A program made the position numbers and the translations under genes. Positions 33,100-44,857 of a stretch of DNA of 64,000 bases are shown in pieces. How positions within the stretch are numbered: the stretch's first letter is position 1; each line of letters starts with the position of its first letter. The stretch covers positions 669,204 to 733,203 of the forward strand of contig QANY01000148.1 of the NCBI GenBank assembly GCA_003255025.1, given 5' to 3'. The notes beneath the pieces were generated by a model that saw nothing but the letters and a program-made list of their open reading frames with translations, did not search any database and was not told where the DNA came from. This DNA is from Datisca glomerata (lineage: Eukaryota > Streptophyta > Magnoliopsida > Cucurbitales > Datiscaceae).

Positions 33100-33676
33100 G
33101 AAGCAATTGGCCTAACCACTTCTAAATCGATAGAAAGTCAAGCCAAAATTTTATCATATGTTATGCTTTTGGTGTGGTTCTTTGTTTATTTATTTGATTC
33201 ATTTTTTTCTTATTCATGCTTGTAGTTGTATATAGTTCCTTTTTTTAAGAAGTATATTTCTTTACATAATTTTTAATTTTACACACATACACTAGCCCTA
33301 TACCCAGGCTTTCCCTTTAGGATTAATGGAATAAGTAGTGGAATGCCTTCGTGGAATTACGGTTCCTATGCAGGCTCATGAAAGTTCTCACTCAGGCTGA
33401 CCTTTCCGGGATTTCGGGACTCCTGTTACTTTGCATGAAAGTTCTCACACATGCATTTAGTTTTTAGAGCCCATCTCATGACCAATGTTTGATAGAAATA
33501 GATATTCTACTTAAACATGGTATCATGATTAACTTTGTCTCACACTACTTAAACATTTATTTCTTACCCATCATTGTTTCACTTCAGACTTCATCTTTTT
33601 TTTTTTTGCATACATGCACCATGCTGCGTAATATGGATTTTAAAGAGGCATTCAATTCATTTATATTTTAGAAACC

Positions 33677-34690
33677 ATGACTTCCACTCTGAGTGTGATA
33701 GAAGAGGAAATGCATGAATGAAAAGGAGATTGTCTGAAAAATGAGGATGTCATTCTTCTACCATCAATCATTAAGATAGAGTTCTCACACATTGACGTCG
33801 AGAGATTGAAGAAGATGTGGGAGGATCTTTCACCAGAGCAAAAAAATATGTTTATTGGAAAATATGGTTACATCACATATCTTCTGTATATTGCAGTCAA
33901 TGCTCTTGTTCTTGAGGCTTTAATGCATTTATGGGACCCTCTATACAGAAGTTTCACCTTTGGACCAATTGATCTTACTTCTACAATTGAACAATATCAA
34001 GCACTACTGAATGTCCCACTGTAAAACATAGACAAAGTTTATAATTACGACAAAAAGCTCACATTGAAAAGAGTTTTATCTAAGCTCTTGGATACTATCC
34101 ATACATCAGAGATTGAGAAAAGGTTGAAAATTAAAGGGGGGAATGAGTGTTTGCCGCTGGATTACCTACTAGATCTCATCCAAAATGTCTTGAAGAAAGA
34201 TAAGAGTATGGCTCTTCATGTTCTATGTATTTATGGCACCGTGTTGTTTCCAAAGATTCAAAGTTATGTGGATGATAAAGTTATAAAATTGTTCCTTTAA
34301 GTCAAACATGGTGTTAACCCTTTATCTCAATTCTCGTTGTGATTTTCCGTTCCTTAAATTACATCCGAGTGTTTGGAAAAGAAAAGTTCATAAACTCTCC
34401 ATCTCTTTTGTATTTGGATTCTTAGCCAATCAAGATGTCCACCAGATTTTAAATGTCTTCAAGTGAAGTTTTCAAGACCATGGATGAAGACGAGAATCCC
34501 CATTGTAGAATTTGGAATGGTCAAATAGAATCCAATGTTTCCCATAAAAGGGCTGGGGCTCTCATACCTATCAAAGTTGAAAGATGAAGATATTATCTGG
34601 AAAGCCCATTGGATTCCGTCGACATCGATGATCTATAGATAAGGAGACTTTCAATGGGTCCTACTCCCAATTCCATAGGGTTGTACTAGT
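33677..34690 (+). pseudogene. Gag N-terminal (DUF7745-like) domain of element D
   Basis: The ATG at 33677 opens a frame that can be followed, through three in-frame stops (about 33716, 34022 and 34298), in the same phase. The preserved parts are 33806-34024 (KKMWEDLSPEQKNMFIGKYG, HLWDPLYRSFTFG) and 34064-34300 (KGGNECLPLDYLLDLIQ, VLFPKIQSYVDDKV). After ~34300 further homology to element A (1500-1700) continues with frameshifts. The domain is characteristic of Tat-like gag proteins; its activity is not known. Confidence 0.8.
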
Positions 34691-35420
34691 TAATACCTGA
34701 TGTCGATGACCCAAAGGTGAATATGCCTGTTACCAGACCAAGTGAAGACCCGCTGTCAAAAGATATGCTAGACTTTCTAGAGGAGAGATTACGTGCCATT
34801 GAATGGTCAGATGTATATGGTACCATTGATGCCACCCAATTATGTTTGGTCCCGGATGTAACCATCCCAAAAAATTTCAAACTACTTGAGTTTGAAAAAT
34901 ATGATGGTAGTACATGCCTGAAAAGTCACCTTATTACGTACTATAGAAAGATGGTTGTTTGTGCAAATGATGATAAGCTGCTGATTCATTTCTTTAAATA
35001 TATCTTGATAGGGGCTGCATCTCGCTGGTATATCCAATTGGATAACCAACATATTCGGAGGTGGAAATATTTAGTTGATACTTTCTTAAGACAATACAAA
35101 TACAACATAGGCATGGCTCCTGATCATCTGGATCTACAAAAGATGGAGAAAATGCCTACTGAAGGCTTTAAAGAATATACACAAAGGTGGAGAGAATTAG
35201 CTGCTCAGGTACACGCCCCTTGTCAGAAAAGGCGATGGCTACAATGTTTGTTAACACCTTGAGATCTTCATTCTATGATAGGATGATTGGAAACACTTCA
35301 AACAACTTCTCTGACATTATAGTCATTGGTGAAATGATTGAATTTGGGGTAAAGAATGGAAGAATTCTGAAAGTCGTATCAGATACATCATCCGTTAAAA
35401 AGGGGCCGCCCTTCAAGTGA
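34691..35420 (+). pseudogene. Gag capsid (retrotrans_gag) domain of element D
   Basis: The frame 34717-35262 reads RPSEDPLSKDMLDFLEERL, then LLEFEKYDGSTCLKSHLITY (the domain's KYDGtxxPxxHl opening), GAASRWYIQLD and FKEYTQRWRELAAQV. The sequence continues in another frame at 35187-35420 (TLRSSFYDRMIGNTSNNFSD), so a frameshift lies near 35210. The capsid domain forms the virus-like particle. The junction at ~34690 is where element A's coiled-coil segment is missing. Confidence 0.88.
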
Positions 35421-35779
35421 AAAGAAGCGGATGTACAGACGATCAATTTTGGGTTCTCATCATAAGTTGCGAACCCAAGGCTAGGATTTCTAAAGTATAG
35501 TCAGGGCCCAAATCTGCGACATTATATGTGGAATATACCTCACAAATTTCGTACAATTATCACTCTCAACAATCAACATTTCAAAATAACCCAAGACCCA
35601 GTTTTAGACCACCGACTCACCAGTAAAATGTTGGTTAGGCTAATCAGCCTTTGAGGAGAAATAGATATAATCAACGTTTTGTCCAATATGATTCAATCCC
35701 CATGTCATATACGAAACTCACAATTTGTACGGAATAATTAATTGGTGTCAATTCCTTATAAACCTCTCCAGCCACCATA

Positions 35780-36300
35780 CCCAAATATGGTATGATCTAA
35801 CTGCTCATTATGATTATCATGCTGGGGCAGTGGGACATTCTACTGAGAATTGCACGGCATTAAAAGGTAGAGTACATGCATTGATCAAGGCTGGATAGTT
35901 GAATTTCAAAAAGGCTAATGGGAACCCAAATATCAATTCCAACCCTCTACTAAATCATGGGAATCATGTTGTAAATGTAATTGAGTAATCTTTTTCATAT
36001 GAAAAGAAGGATGTGGCAGATGTGAACACGTCAATGGAAATAATTTTCCATCTTCTTTCTAAAGCGGGGCGCATCTACCAAGCACGCATTGAGGATCAAG
36101 GCATTTCTAAGAAGCATATGCATGACGTTGATTGCTTGTTTCATAAGAATGTGACTAAGCATACAATTGAGAAATGTGCGGATTTTAAAATGGAAGTGCA
36201 AAGGTTGTTGGATGTAAAGATACTTACAACAAGTCATAAAAGAGTAAGGGAATACCAGGAATATGACTATTTAGTCCTCATGATAACTAATTAACCGTCT
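35780..36300 (+). pseudogene. Gag zinc-finger and downstream linker of element D
   Basis: Around 35805-35870 the frame reads AHYDYHAGAVGHSTENCTALK, the Tat-type CxYHxxxxGHSTExCxxLK finger with the leading Cys changed. 36013-36294 continues with VDCLFHKNVTKHTIEKC, a second CHxxxxHxIExC-like motif. A stop (about 35896) and frame changes interrupt it. The family uses these fingers for RNA packaging. Confidence 0.7.
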
Positions 36301-36859
36301 GAAGCAAATGTTGAAGTGTCATCCTATATCCCAAACCCTCTCACAATATATTATGAGGAAAAGTCAACTCGCACCACTATGTCTTATGCTTCAACACCCA
36401 TCACCATCCAAATACCAGGTGCATTGGCTTACAAAGATTCAAGAGTAGTACCATGGAGGTACAAATATGAGGTTACTACAAGCAGTAACGACAAAAATAA
36501 AATGATAAATTTGTCAGACTTCGATCTCCCCATAACTAATATTTTGGGAGTAGGTGGGATGACGAGGAGTGGCAAATGCTACACGCCAGATGTTTTGTAA
36601 ATGGATAAATGCCACAAGTTTGAAGGAAAAGGAAAGGGAAAGCCAAAGAAAGCAAAAATGGTCATGAACTCCAAAAAGAATTGTATAGCGGCCAAGTGAT
36701 AGACTCGTATATAATGAGAGGTATAGAGAAAGAAAGAGAAGTGTCTGAACAAGTATGTGAATTTTTTAAGCTCATCAAACAAAGCGAGTATAAGGTGATA
36801 GAACAAATTAATCGCTTACCTCCCCCCATATCTTTATTGAATCACATCGCCAAGCATTA
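36301..36859 (+). pseudogene. Linker between gag and protease of element D
   Basis: 36316-36600 (ending TNILGVGGMTRSGKCYTPDVL) and 36681-36863 (EVSEQVCEFFKLIKQSEYKVIEQINRLPPPISLL) match the acidic linker that precedes protease in this lineage (GmTRSGRxYxP; EFLxxIKqSEYkVVeQLxkxPAqISlLsLL). A frame change separates them. Confidence 0.7.
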
Positions 36860-37350
36860 TTGAAGGTTTTGAATCAAGCACATGTCTGTCATGACGTTAC
36901 GGTGGATAAGTTAAGTGGAATTGTGAGAAAAATTACCGCACCAAATTTTATCATTTTCACAGATGATGAAATCCAAGCCGATGGTACTGGACACACTGGA
37001 GCTCTACATTTATTCGTGAAATATAAGGATTATGTTATTGCAAAAGTATTGATTGATAACGACTCATCTCTAAATATAATGCCAAGATCCACACTAGAAA
37101 AGCTTCATATAGACGTGACACATATACGATCGAGCATGATGAAAGTAAGAGCATTCGATGGTACCCTAAGAGAAGTCATCGCAGACATAGAGATACAAAT
37201 CCGAATCATGTCATGTCTATTCAATATTGTTTTTCAAATGATGGACATTACTCAGCATACAATTTTCTTTTAGGTAGACCATAGATTCACTCTACTGGGA
37301 TAGTACCGTCTTCCTTACATCAGAAGTTAAAATTTATAATTGATCATAAG
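36860..37350 (+). pseudogene. Retropepsin-like protease of element D
   Basis: 36860-37273 holds VLIDNDSSLNIMPRSTLEKL, the active-site region (family consensus LIDNGSSLNVMP), here with DND in place of DNG. It then has VRAFDGTLREVIADIEIQI and IVFQMMDIT. The LLGRPWIH block follows in another frame at ~37270-37290 with a stop in place of Trp. Protease would release gag and pol products; the changed active-site Gly and the frameshift argue that this copy is dead. Confidence 0.85.
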
Positions 37351-37602
37351 CTGGCCACCATGCCATATGTTTAGGTGAGAGAATAAACATTGGAGTGCAC
37401 ATTTGTTGCTAGTGGGAAACTCACTTCAAGGCAAATCTTGTCAAAAGCATCTCGGATGGTGGCAAAGTTGATGATAAAATTGAGATACAAGCCAGGCAAA
37501 TGACTCGGGAGTGAGCATCAGGCATAAATAAGTTAATCGATTGGGACAAGAATGAGCAAAGGTTTGGGCTTAGATATAGACCACCAAGGCTGATAGAGGG
37601 AG

Positions 37603-38084
37603 TGATGTCGTGGAAGCCTTGAAGAAAACCTTACAATATCAAACACTGTTGAATCGCACACGATTACCAGTAATTTAATCTTCTAAAACCTGTTGAAATC
37701 TGAGATTACCACTATTTAGGCATCAATTTCGATAACTCATGAAATACTGAAAATTGAAATTATTAGAGAGAAAACGTCTCAAATAAATATCATGAGCTCC
37801 GCATAAAACCTAAACAAAAGGTATTTAAACTGTCTCAGAAAATCCTAAACATAAAATAAAGGTAAAATTATGAAAATGTCCAAAACTTGTGAGAACAACC
37901 TACGGGCCTCTCAAAGTGCTGAAAAAGAACCTTTTTAGTCCTCAAACCGGGCCATAAGGGGTAAATCTGATTGTACACATAGAGCTTTGTACGAACTTCG
38001 ATTTGATATCTTACAAGCTCCGTGAGTCAACCTGATTCAAAAGTTATGGCCTTTGGAAGGTGCACTACGCGTACGGCATTCCAT
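37603..38084 (-). repeat. Probable 3' LTR sequence of element E
   Basis: Follows the end of the pol frame. A related copy of its inner part lies at 23880-24085. The outer limit is inferred from where element D's sequence stops. Confidence 0.5.
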
Positions 38085-38330
38085 TCACTCCAAAAACTCC
38101 AACGTTACACCATCCACATCATTCTCCCCATGGTAGAGAAAATTTGACCTCGAATTCACAGTCATATCATCATCAGAAGAATCACCGTGTAAGAGAATCA
38201 TATGTTTAACATTGAACACATCAGCGGTACGAATGTGGCTAGGCAACTTCAACCGGTAGGCGTTTGGATTGATCTTCTCAATAATCTCGACAGTTCCAAT
38301 CTTCTTGGTAGACAACTTGTTTTAGTCACC
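38085..38330 (-). pseudogene. Pol C-terminal domain of element E
   Basis: Frame 38085-38315 reads STKKIGTVEIIEKINPNAYR, then LKLPSHIRTADVFNVKHM and ends GVTLEFLE-stop. This is the SH3-like/integrase C-terminal region (KiGPxeVlekInxNAYrLxLP...FNVkhL) of plant Gypsy pol. No clear chromodomain was identified. Confidence 0.8.
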
Positions 38331-38532
38331 AACTTAAAAGTAATCCTTATTTAGGATGCCCACACAAAATCCCCAACCTCAAAACTCATATGTCTGCGCA
38401 TCCGTTCAGCATCCTGTTCATATCATGCATTTGTTGAACACAAGTTATCATGAATGGCCCTATGAACATCCTGCAGACTAGATACAAACTCTTCTACCTT
38501 GTCGTGGACCTTCAACTTACTCAGTAAAACCA

Positions 38533-39140
38533 TTAAATCGAGTGGTCCCTCTGGTTGCTTCGAATAAACCACCTGAAAAAGACTGAAACTGGTACTACGA
38601 TTGACTGCATGGTTATGAGCAACTCTGTCTCACACAGTTTCTGGTCCAAACTCTTGACATGTTCACCAACCAAACAATGCAACAGATTGCCCAAAGACCT
38701 GTTGACCACCTTAGTCTGTCCATCCATTTGAGGATGATAAGCACTACTAAAATTGAGTTGTGTATTAACCATCTTCCACAAGCTATGCCAAGAATGACTA
38801 AGAAATCTGGTATCTCTATCAGAAACAATAGAAGCAGGCAGCCCATGTAGATGATATATCTCACAAAAAACAAATTGTGCCACATGAATAGCATCAGTAG
38901 TTTTCTTGCAAATGATAAAATGAACCATCTTAGAAAAATGACCCACAACAACATAGATGGAATCATTACCTTTCTGCGTACGAGACATCCGCAACACAAA
39001 ATCCATGCTAATATCCACCCAAGGCTAAGAAGGAACTGCCAAGGGCATATAGAATCCTGCATTAGTGGCAAAACTCTTGGATACTTGGCAAATTCTACAC
39101 CGTTGCACATATTTTTCTACCTCCTTAGGTATACTCGGCC
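38533..39140 (-). pseudogene. Integrase core of element E
   Basis: Frame 38533-39018 contains DISMDFVLRMSRTQKGNDSI (first catalytic Asp), IVSDRDTRFLSHSW (second Asp) and the region NFSSAYHPQMDGQTKVVNRS. In that region the conserved 'DGQTE' catalytic Glu is replaced by Lys (GQTKVVN). Frames break at both ends. Integrase inserts the cDNA into host DNA; the Glu-to-Lys change and frame breaks indicate inactivity. Confidence 0.88.
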
Positions 39141-39153
39141 AAAAATACGACGA

Positions 39154-39990
39154 CTACACTAGTTGTGAGGTTTTATTTCTACCAACGTGATCCTCACCAT
39201 AAAGTTCCCTGATAATCTGCAATCGCAGGCTATAATCTAGGATACAAAGTTGATTCCCCTTAAACAGAAATCCATCAAGTAACAAGAAATCTATTTTCTT
39301 TCTAGTCTGTATGTCTTGGAGAACCATAAAGAAATAAGGATTAGTAACAAGTAAATCACAAAAAGAATCAAAACCAGGTACCTCAACCCGCATAGCAACC
39401 AGCAAACTACTCCTACGACTCAATGCGTCTGCAATCCAGTTGTTTTTCCCAACCTTGTGTTTGACCACAAAAATGAATTTCTCAAGATAAGCAACCCACC
39501 TCGCATGCCTAGGAGACACTTTATCTTATCTGTGCAAATGCCTCAAAGAGTCATGATTAGTATACAATATGAATTCCCTGTGAAATAAGTAATGACGCCA
39601 ATGCTTCACAGCCTGTACTACTACATAAAACTCAACGTCATAAGTATTGTATCTGATTTTTGCGTCGGAAAACTTCTTGTTGGAATAGGCCACTGGTCTG
39701 CTACTTTGACTCAAAACTACCCCAATCCGAACCTTAGAAGCATTGGTGTGTAACTCAAATGGATCAATAAAATCTGGCAACATCAAAATCGGTGCAGTGA
39801 TTAGGTGTTCCTTAATCGATCGAAATGTTGAATCTGCCTCTTCGGTCCATGAAAACTTACCCCCTTTCATACAATCAGTAATCGGTGCCATAATACTACT
39901 GAAGTACAGGATAAAATGCCTTTGAAAAGATGCAAGACCATGAAAACTCCTAATCTCAATAGTCATTTTTGGTCTAGGCCACTTTCTCAT
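39154..39990 (-). pseudogene. RNase H and integrase zinc-binding region of element E
   Basis: Frame 39526-39990 has [20 protein letters not shown], then [18 protein letters not shown], where the first RNase H catalytic Asp (usually HxDAS) is Asn, and [19 protein letters not shown]. Frame 39154-39519 continues with VGKNNWIADALSRR and LYGEDHVGRNKT, the start of the H2C2 integrase finger. The two are separated by a stop at ~39522. Confidence 0.85.
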
Positions 39991-40039
39991 TGCCTCAACT
40001 TTAGCCTCATCTACCTGTAATCCATCTCGAGAAACTACA

Positions 40040-40811
40040 TACCCAAAACAACACCTTTGGGCTCATAAGTACGCACTTTTTCTTTGCTGCATAAAATTAT
40101 TCCCTGCGGAGTACAACTAAAACCTCTCTCATATGCTACAGATGTTCCTCTGAGTTAGTGCTATAAATTAGAATATCATCAAAATACAACCACAAATCTG
40201 CCAATAAAATGTCTCAACAGTTGATTCATCACACGCATAAAAGTACTATGGGAGTTAGACAACCCAAATGGCATAACAAACCACTCATACAATCCCTCAT
40301 GAGTCTTAAAATCTGTTTTCCACTCATCCTCAGGCCTAACCCGAATCAGGTAGTAGCCACTCTTTAAATCAACCTTAGTAAACACAATAGCTCCATTAAT
40401 ATGAACTAATAAATCATCCAAATGGGGAATAGGAAACTGATACCTGGCAATAATTTTATTCATAGCTCTGCTATCCACGCACATCCGCCAAGAACCATCC
40501 TTTTTTTATGTCAATATGGCTGGCACAACACATGGACTCATACTCTTTCTGATATGTTCCTTGGCTAACAATTCCTCGATATGTCTGCGTAGCTCCTCAT
40601 GCTCACCAGGACTCATCCTGTAGTGAGGTTTGTTTGGTAACACTACGTTGGGGACCAAATCTATATGGTGTTGTATACCATGTAGAGGTGGCAGTCCATC
40701 TGGTAATTCATCTGGAAATACACTGGGAAATTCTGCTAATAAGGGAACCACCGCATCTGGAACTGCTACAGTCTCCGCTGCCTCCTTCCCAATCATATAA
40801 CTCCTCATCAA
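40040..40811 (-). pseudogene. Reverse transcriptase of element E
   Basis: 40506-40811 carries FPSVFPDELPDGLPPLHGIQ and PHYRMSPGEHEELRRHIEEL. 40179-40484 carries [22 protein letters not shown] and [19 protein letters not shown]. Immediately after this (about 40160-40180) the catalytic YFDDILIYS motif is present but in a different frame, so a small deletion lies just before the active site. RT copies element RNA to DNA; this copy cannot be translated through. Confidence 0.9.
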
Positions 40812-40926
40812 TTTGAGCCAAAGATAATAAATTCGTACTAGTCCCTCCAGCTGAGTCTTTATCTACTAGTTTATTAGGCACCAACACAACTTTTGTCCCA
40901 CCAAACAGAAAACTGTAAGTGTTAGC

Positions 40927-41367
40927 TCACCCATCATGGATCGCAGCGCCATCATACTTCCAAGGTCGACCCAATAACAAATGACAAGCATCCATGGCCA
41001 CCACACCGCAGCAAACATCATCTCTATACTTTGTTTCAACAGAAAACGTAACAAGAGCACATTTAGAAATTGTTACCTCACCACATTTCTTAAGCCAGGC
41101 TAGTTTGTAAGGTTTGAGATGCTTCTCCATCTTAATAGTCAGCTTCTGCACTGCCTCTTCTGAAACGATATTTTCACAATTGCCAGGGTCAATCACGAAA
41201 TGACATACCTTGCCAAGGATGGTAAAAGTGGACTGGAAAATATTACTCCTCAACCAATCATCCTCAGCTACTACTTTAGGTGTCAAATATGATCTCCTAA
41301 ACAACCAAAGCAATTGCCACATATCCTGTAACAACCTCATCAGTATCACCTTCCTGCTCATCATCAA
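40927..41367 (-). pseudogene. Retropepsin-like protease of element E
   Basis: Frame 40927-41367 reads VCHFVIDPGNCENIVSEEAV, the family active site (IDSGSCENvVSeeaV) with Ser replaced by Pro (DPG), and ends HLLLGRPWKYDGAAIHDG, the normal hydrophobic LLGRPW block. Confidence 0.85.
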
Positions 41368-41399
41368 AAGTTAGATGTTTAGAAAGTTCAACGTCCTCA

Positions 41400-42330
41400 T
41401 CGCCACCTACGTACATTTCAACAAACAGCGCCCTCTTACCAACGCTTTTACAATTAGACTATATATGCCCTAGTTCACCACAAGCAAAACACTTCATGGT
41501 ACTGTTGTTCACACCTTTGTTAGAATGACTTCCCACGACTTTTCCTCCCATGCCTCTTGTATTAGTGTTATTGGTGCCGCTCAATCCACGCCCACCACTA
41601 ACTCAGCATGAGTGTTTCTCCACCATCAAGGCTCTCTGATGTGCGTCTGATACAGACATAGGATCGAATATATTAAGGGTATCGTGAATCTGAACCATTA
41701 ATCCTCCAATGTATCTCACCACCAATTGTTCCTTCGTTCCTTAGATCTCATTTCTGGCCATCAACTAGTAAAATTTTGAGTATAATCATCCACCGATCTC
41801 GAACCCTATTTCAGATTCTGCAACCTTTGATACAAAATCCGCTAATAATTGTAAGACAAAAACGCAGCTCGCAGATGTTTTTTCATCTTTACCTTAGAAG
41901 AAATTTTTTACTTACCCAACCTGGTGTGAGATAGCTTCAATTACTGCCACCACGCTATAGCCCTACCGTGCAACCTAGTCATCACAAAGGTACTCGTTTA
42001 TTCTCTCACACTCCTTTAAACTCTAAAATCTCATCAACATTCACCAACCAGTCAAGGAACTCCTCAGCCTAAAGACTGTCATCAAATTCTGGTATTTCAG
42101 TCCGTATACCGGCCTCCCACCGCCTATAATCCTCGTCCACTTGGACTCTTTGCCGCCTACGTCTACCCAATCGCCCAGCAGGATCAAATTTCACGATTGA
42201 GACATATTCCTCCTATTCTGATTCACCATCATATTAACCATCTGTTCGGTTAACTGTTCCAACATTCACTCCATGCATTGGTCCATAATCTGCCCAATTC
42301 AATGTCCTAGTTGGACGGCATCATCGCGCT
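41400..42330 (-). pseudogene. Gag with zinc knuckle of element E
   Basis: Degenerate - strand translation gives RRQRVQVDEDYRRWEAGI, then EFDDSLQAEEFLDWLVNVDE-like text around 42040-42170, the standard gag opening for this Gypsy type. A knuckle CFACGELGHI-stop-SNC lies at 41450-41492. Multiple stops; no long frame. Confidence 0.75.
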
Positions 42331-42464
42331 CATAAGCCCATTAATAATACGGATCAGTTTTAGCTATAATTCCAAATAGGTCAATTGCAAGGGCTAGATC
42401 TTAGAAATTCAAAGAAAATGGCTAATTAAGGAGTTTTGGACTGTTTTAAGATTAGCCGCGCCTT

Positions 42465-43330
42465 GGCCGTTCTCTGTGTAGGGCATGGACGTCATTGGTC
42501 TCATCACACCAAAAGCCTCTAACGGGCATCGTTTCATTTTTGTCTCTATATATTATTTTACCAAATGGGTGGAGGCGAGTTCTTATTCAAGTTTAACCAG
42601 AAGTACGGTTGTTAAGTTCATTAAAAAAGTAATAATTTACTAATATGTTCTACCTGAAAGGATCATCACAAATAATGGGACAAATTAAAATAACAAGATG
42701 ATAAAAGAATTATGTGAGCAATTCAAAATTAAGCATCATAATTCATCTCCTCATCGTCCAAAGTTACATGAAGTAGTGGATGCAGGCAATAAGAACATAA
42801 AAAATCATAGAGAAGATGACGAAGGTTTATAAGAATTGGCATAAGATGCTCCCTTTTACACTACATGGATACCGCACATCAGTCCGAACATCAACAGGGG
42901 CAATGTCGTTCTCTTTGGTATATGGCATGGAAACGGTCCTTCCAATCGAGCTGGAAATCCCCTCCCTTAGAATCTTAATGGAGGCGAAGTTAGAAGATGC
43001 AAAGTGGGTACAAACATGATATGAGCAATTGAATTTCATCGAGGAAAAAAGATTGAGTGCATTATGTAGAGAGCAATTATATCAACGAAAAATGATGCAC
43101 ACATATGACAAAAAGTTACGTCCTGATGTTTCCGAGAATGAGACTTGGTGTTGAAAAAGATACTCTCATATTAAAAGGATCACCGTGGAAAGTGGACCCC
43201 AAATTACAAAGGATCTTTCATGGTCAAGAAGGCCTTCTATGGAGGAGTCTGCATGCTAACGAACATCGATGGAGATGATTTACTACATACAGTTAATTTT
43301 GATGCAGTCAAGAAGTACTTCGTTTGACCA
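42465..43330 (+). pseudogene. Integrase of element D (resumes after E)
   Basis: Starts at WPFSVWGMDVIG-like sequence (about 42465-42500), then ITPKASNGHRFIFVSIYYFT and KWVEAS. Frame 42816-43019 holds WHKMLPFTLHGYRTSVRTST and SLVYGMETVLPIELEIPSLR. The C-terminal part (EEKRLSALCREQLYQRKM, TYDKKLRP) follows with frameshifts to ~43325. This is the typical Tat-lineage integrase. Shifted frames and stops make it inactive. Confidence 0.88.
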
Positions 43331-44857
43331 TTCTAAGTATGGGAAATGTGAAGTTGGGCAAAAAAAAAATTTCAAACAACTGACTTGAATATTGGAGAAA
43401 TCTTTATTCCATAATTTTTTAACATCATTCATCATTAATAAAGAGCCTCTTTTAGTTGACAAACATAGATACTTTGCCTTTCCGTTAGTTCCATTATTCT
43501 TTATTCCGCTTAATTCTAAGGTAAATGAAAATATCATTAATTACTCTTAAAATAACTCAAAAGCATAAACTTGGTTTGGTGAAAGCTAATTGATTAAAAA
43601 AAGGGAAGGAAGAAAAGAAAAAAAATCGAGAAGGGCGGTCTAAGTGCGAGATGAAATCTAAAAAGTCATCACAAATAAAGTCTATATGCGCACGACGAAA
43701 GCTAAAACACAATTGGAAGAAAATAAGTAAAATATGGAAAAAATTATTCTTTTGTCTTCTTCATTGACGCGGAGCTGAATACCGAGGCATAAAGCAATGA
43801 ATAAGGATGCATCATTTCTTGAAAGTATGCTCGATACTTAATTACGTATCCATGATCCTAGGCCAAGTGATTATTCTGAAAGACAGCAAATATGGCTACA
43901 TTAGTCAACTTTTAAAAAAAATCATGAAATAATTTTCTAACAAATGTTCAGGACCATGCATAGCATACATGCATTCAAAATCACTAATTTACATTTATAT
44001 TCAAGAATTACAATGCATTCAAAATCACTCATTTGCATTCAAGTTCATGAGTCATGTCAGGATTTGTTTTACAAATTCGACAAATGACTTCTCAACGTTT
44101 AGAGCTTGCACTAGTCTAGCTCTGGCTACCATATGAAGCTTGTATCAATTAGATCGCATCATTTCATTTTCTTTAGTTAAACCGAACTTGAATTGTGTCG
44201 AGGTTGAAGCATGTATCTATTCTAGTCTGTTTCTTTATCTTTGGTTAAATCTAATCGAGGTCGAAGCGTGTGTGTATCTAGGTTCGTTTCTTTATCTCGG
44301 TTAAATCAAACCCAAATTGAGTCGAGGTCGAAGCCTGTGTCTATCTAGGTCCGCTTCTTTTCAAGTATCTCTGGTTAAATTTAACCCGAATTAAGTCAAG
44401 GTTGAAGTCTCTGTATATCCAGGTTCATTTCTTTATCTCGGCTAAATTGAACTTGAATTGAGTCGAGATCGAAGCCAGTGTCTAACCGGGCCCATTTCTT
44501 TTCAAGTATCTCTGGTCAAATCAAACCCAAATTGAGTCAAGATCGAAGCTTGTGTCTATCCATGTCCATTTTTCCTTTCAAATATCTTGGTTAAATTGAA
44601 CCTGAATTGAGTCGAGGTCGAAGCATGTGCTTATCCATGTCCATTTTTTTCAAATACATTAAATTGAACCCGAATTGAGTCGAGATCGAAGCTTGTGTCT
44701 ATCGCGGTTTATTTCACATTTCTGTCATTTTATAGAGCCTGAATCAGTCGAGGTTTTTATTTCCCTTATCTATATAATATTTTCTCATACCAATCAAAAT
44801 ATTGATCCACACTTTTGTACACCTTCTAAGTTTCTAATCGTGAACAAAAGGGACAGC
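43331..44857 (+). other. 3' untranslated region of element D with polypurine tract
   Basis: No coding sequence is seen. The polypurine tract GAACAAAAGGGACAGC ends at 44857, immediately before the 3' LTR; element G has GAACAAAGAGAGGCAGT at the same place. Confidence 0.75.
44173..44750 (+). repeat. Degenerate 55-75-bp tandem repeat in element D, ~8 copies
   Basis: Each unit contains GGTTAAATxxAACCxxAATTG, then AGTCGAGGTCGAAGC, GTGTCTATCxAGGTCC and a T-rich spacer of variable length. Element G has the same units in opposite orientation (58960-59340), so the repeat belongs to the family. Confidence 0.85.

Larger units (their letters stand above)
37603..42460 (-). mobile_element. Second Ty3/Gypsy element E nested in D
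   Basis: The - strand carries, from right to left, gag, zinc knuckle, protease, RT, RNase H, integrase and a short C-terminal domain, then LTR-like sequence down to about 37603. D's coding sequence resumes on both sides (RFGLRYRPPRL at ~37580; integrase from ~42465), so E sits inside D. The 5' LTR expected at the right end is absent and no target-site duplication was found. D's RT/RNase H (about 2.5 kb) is also missing, so deletion or recombination accompanied or followed the insertion. Confidence 0.85.
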
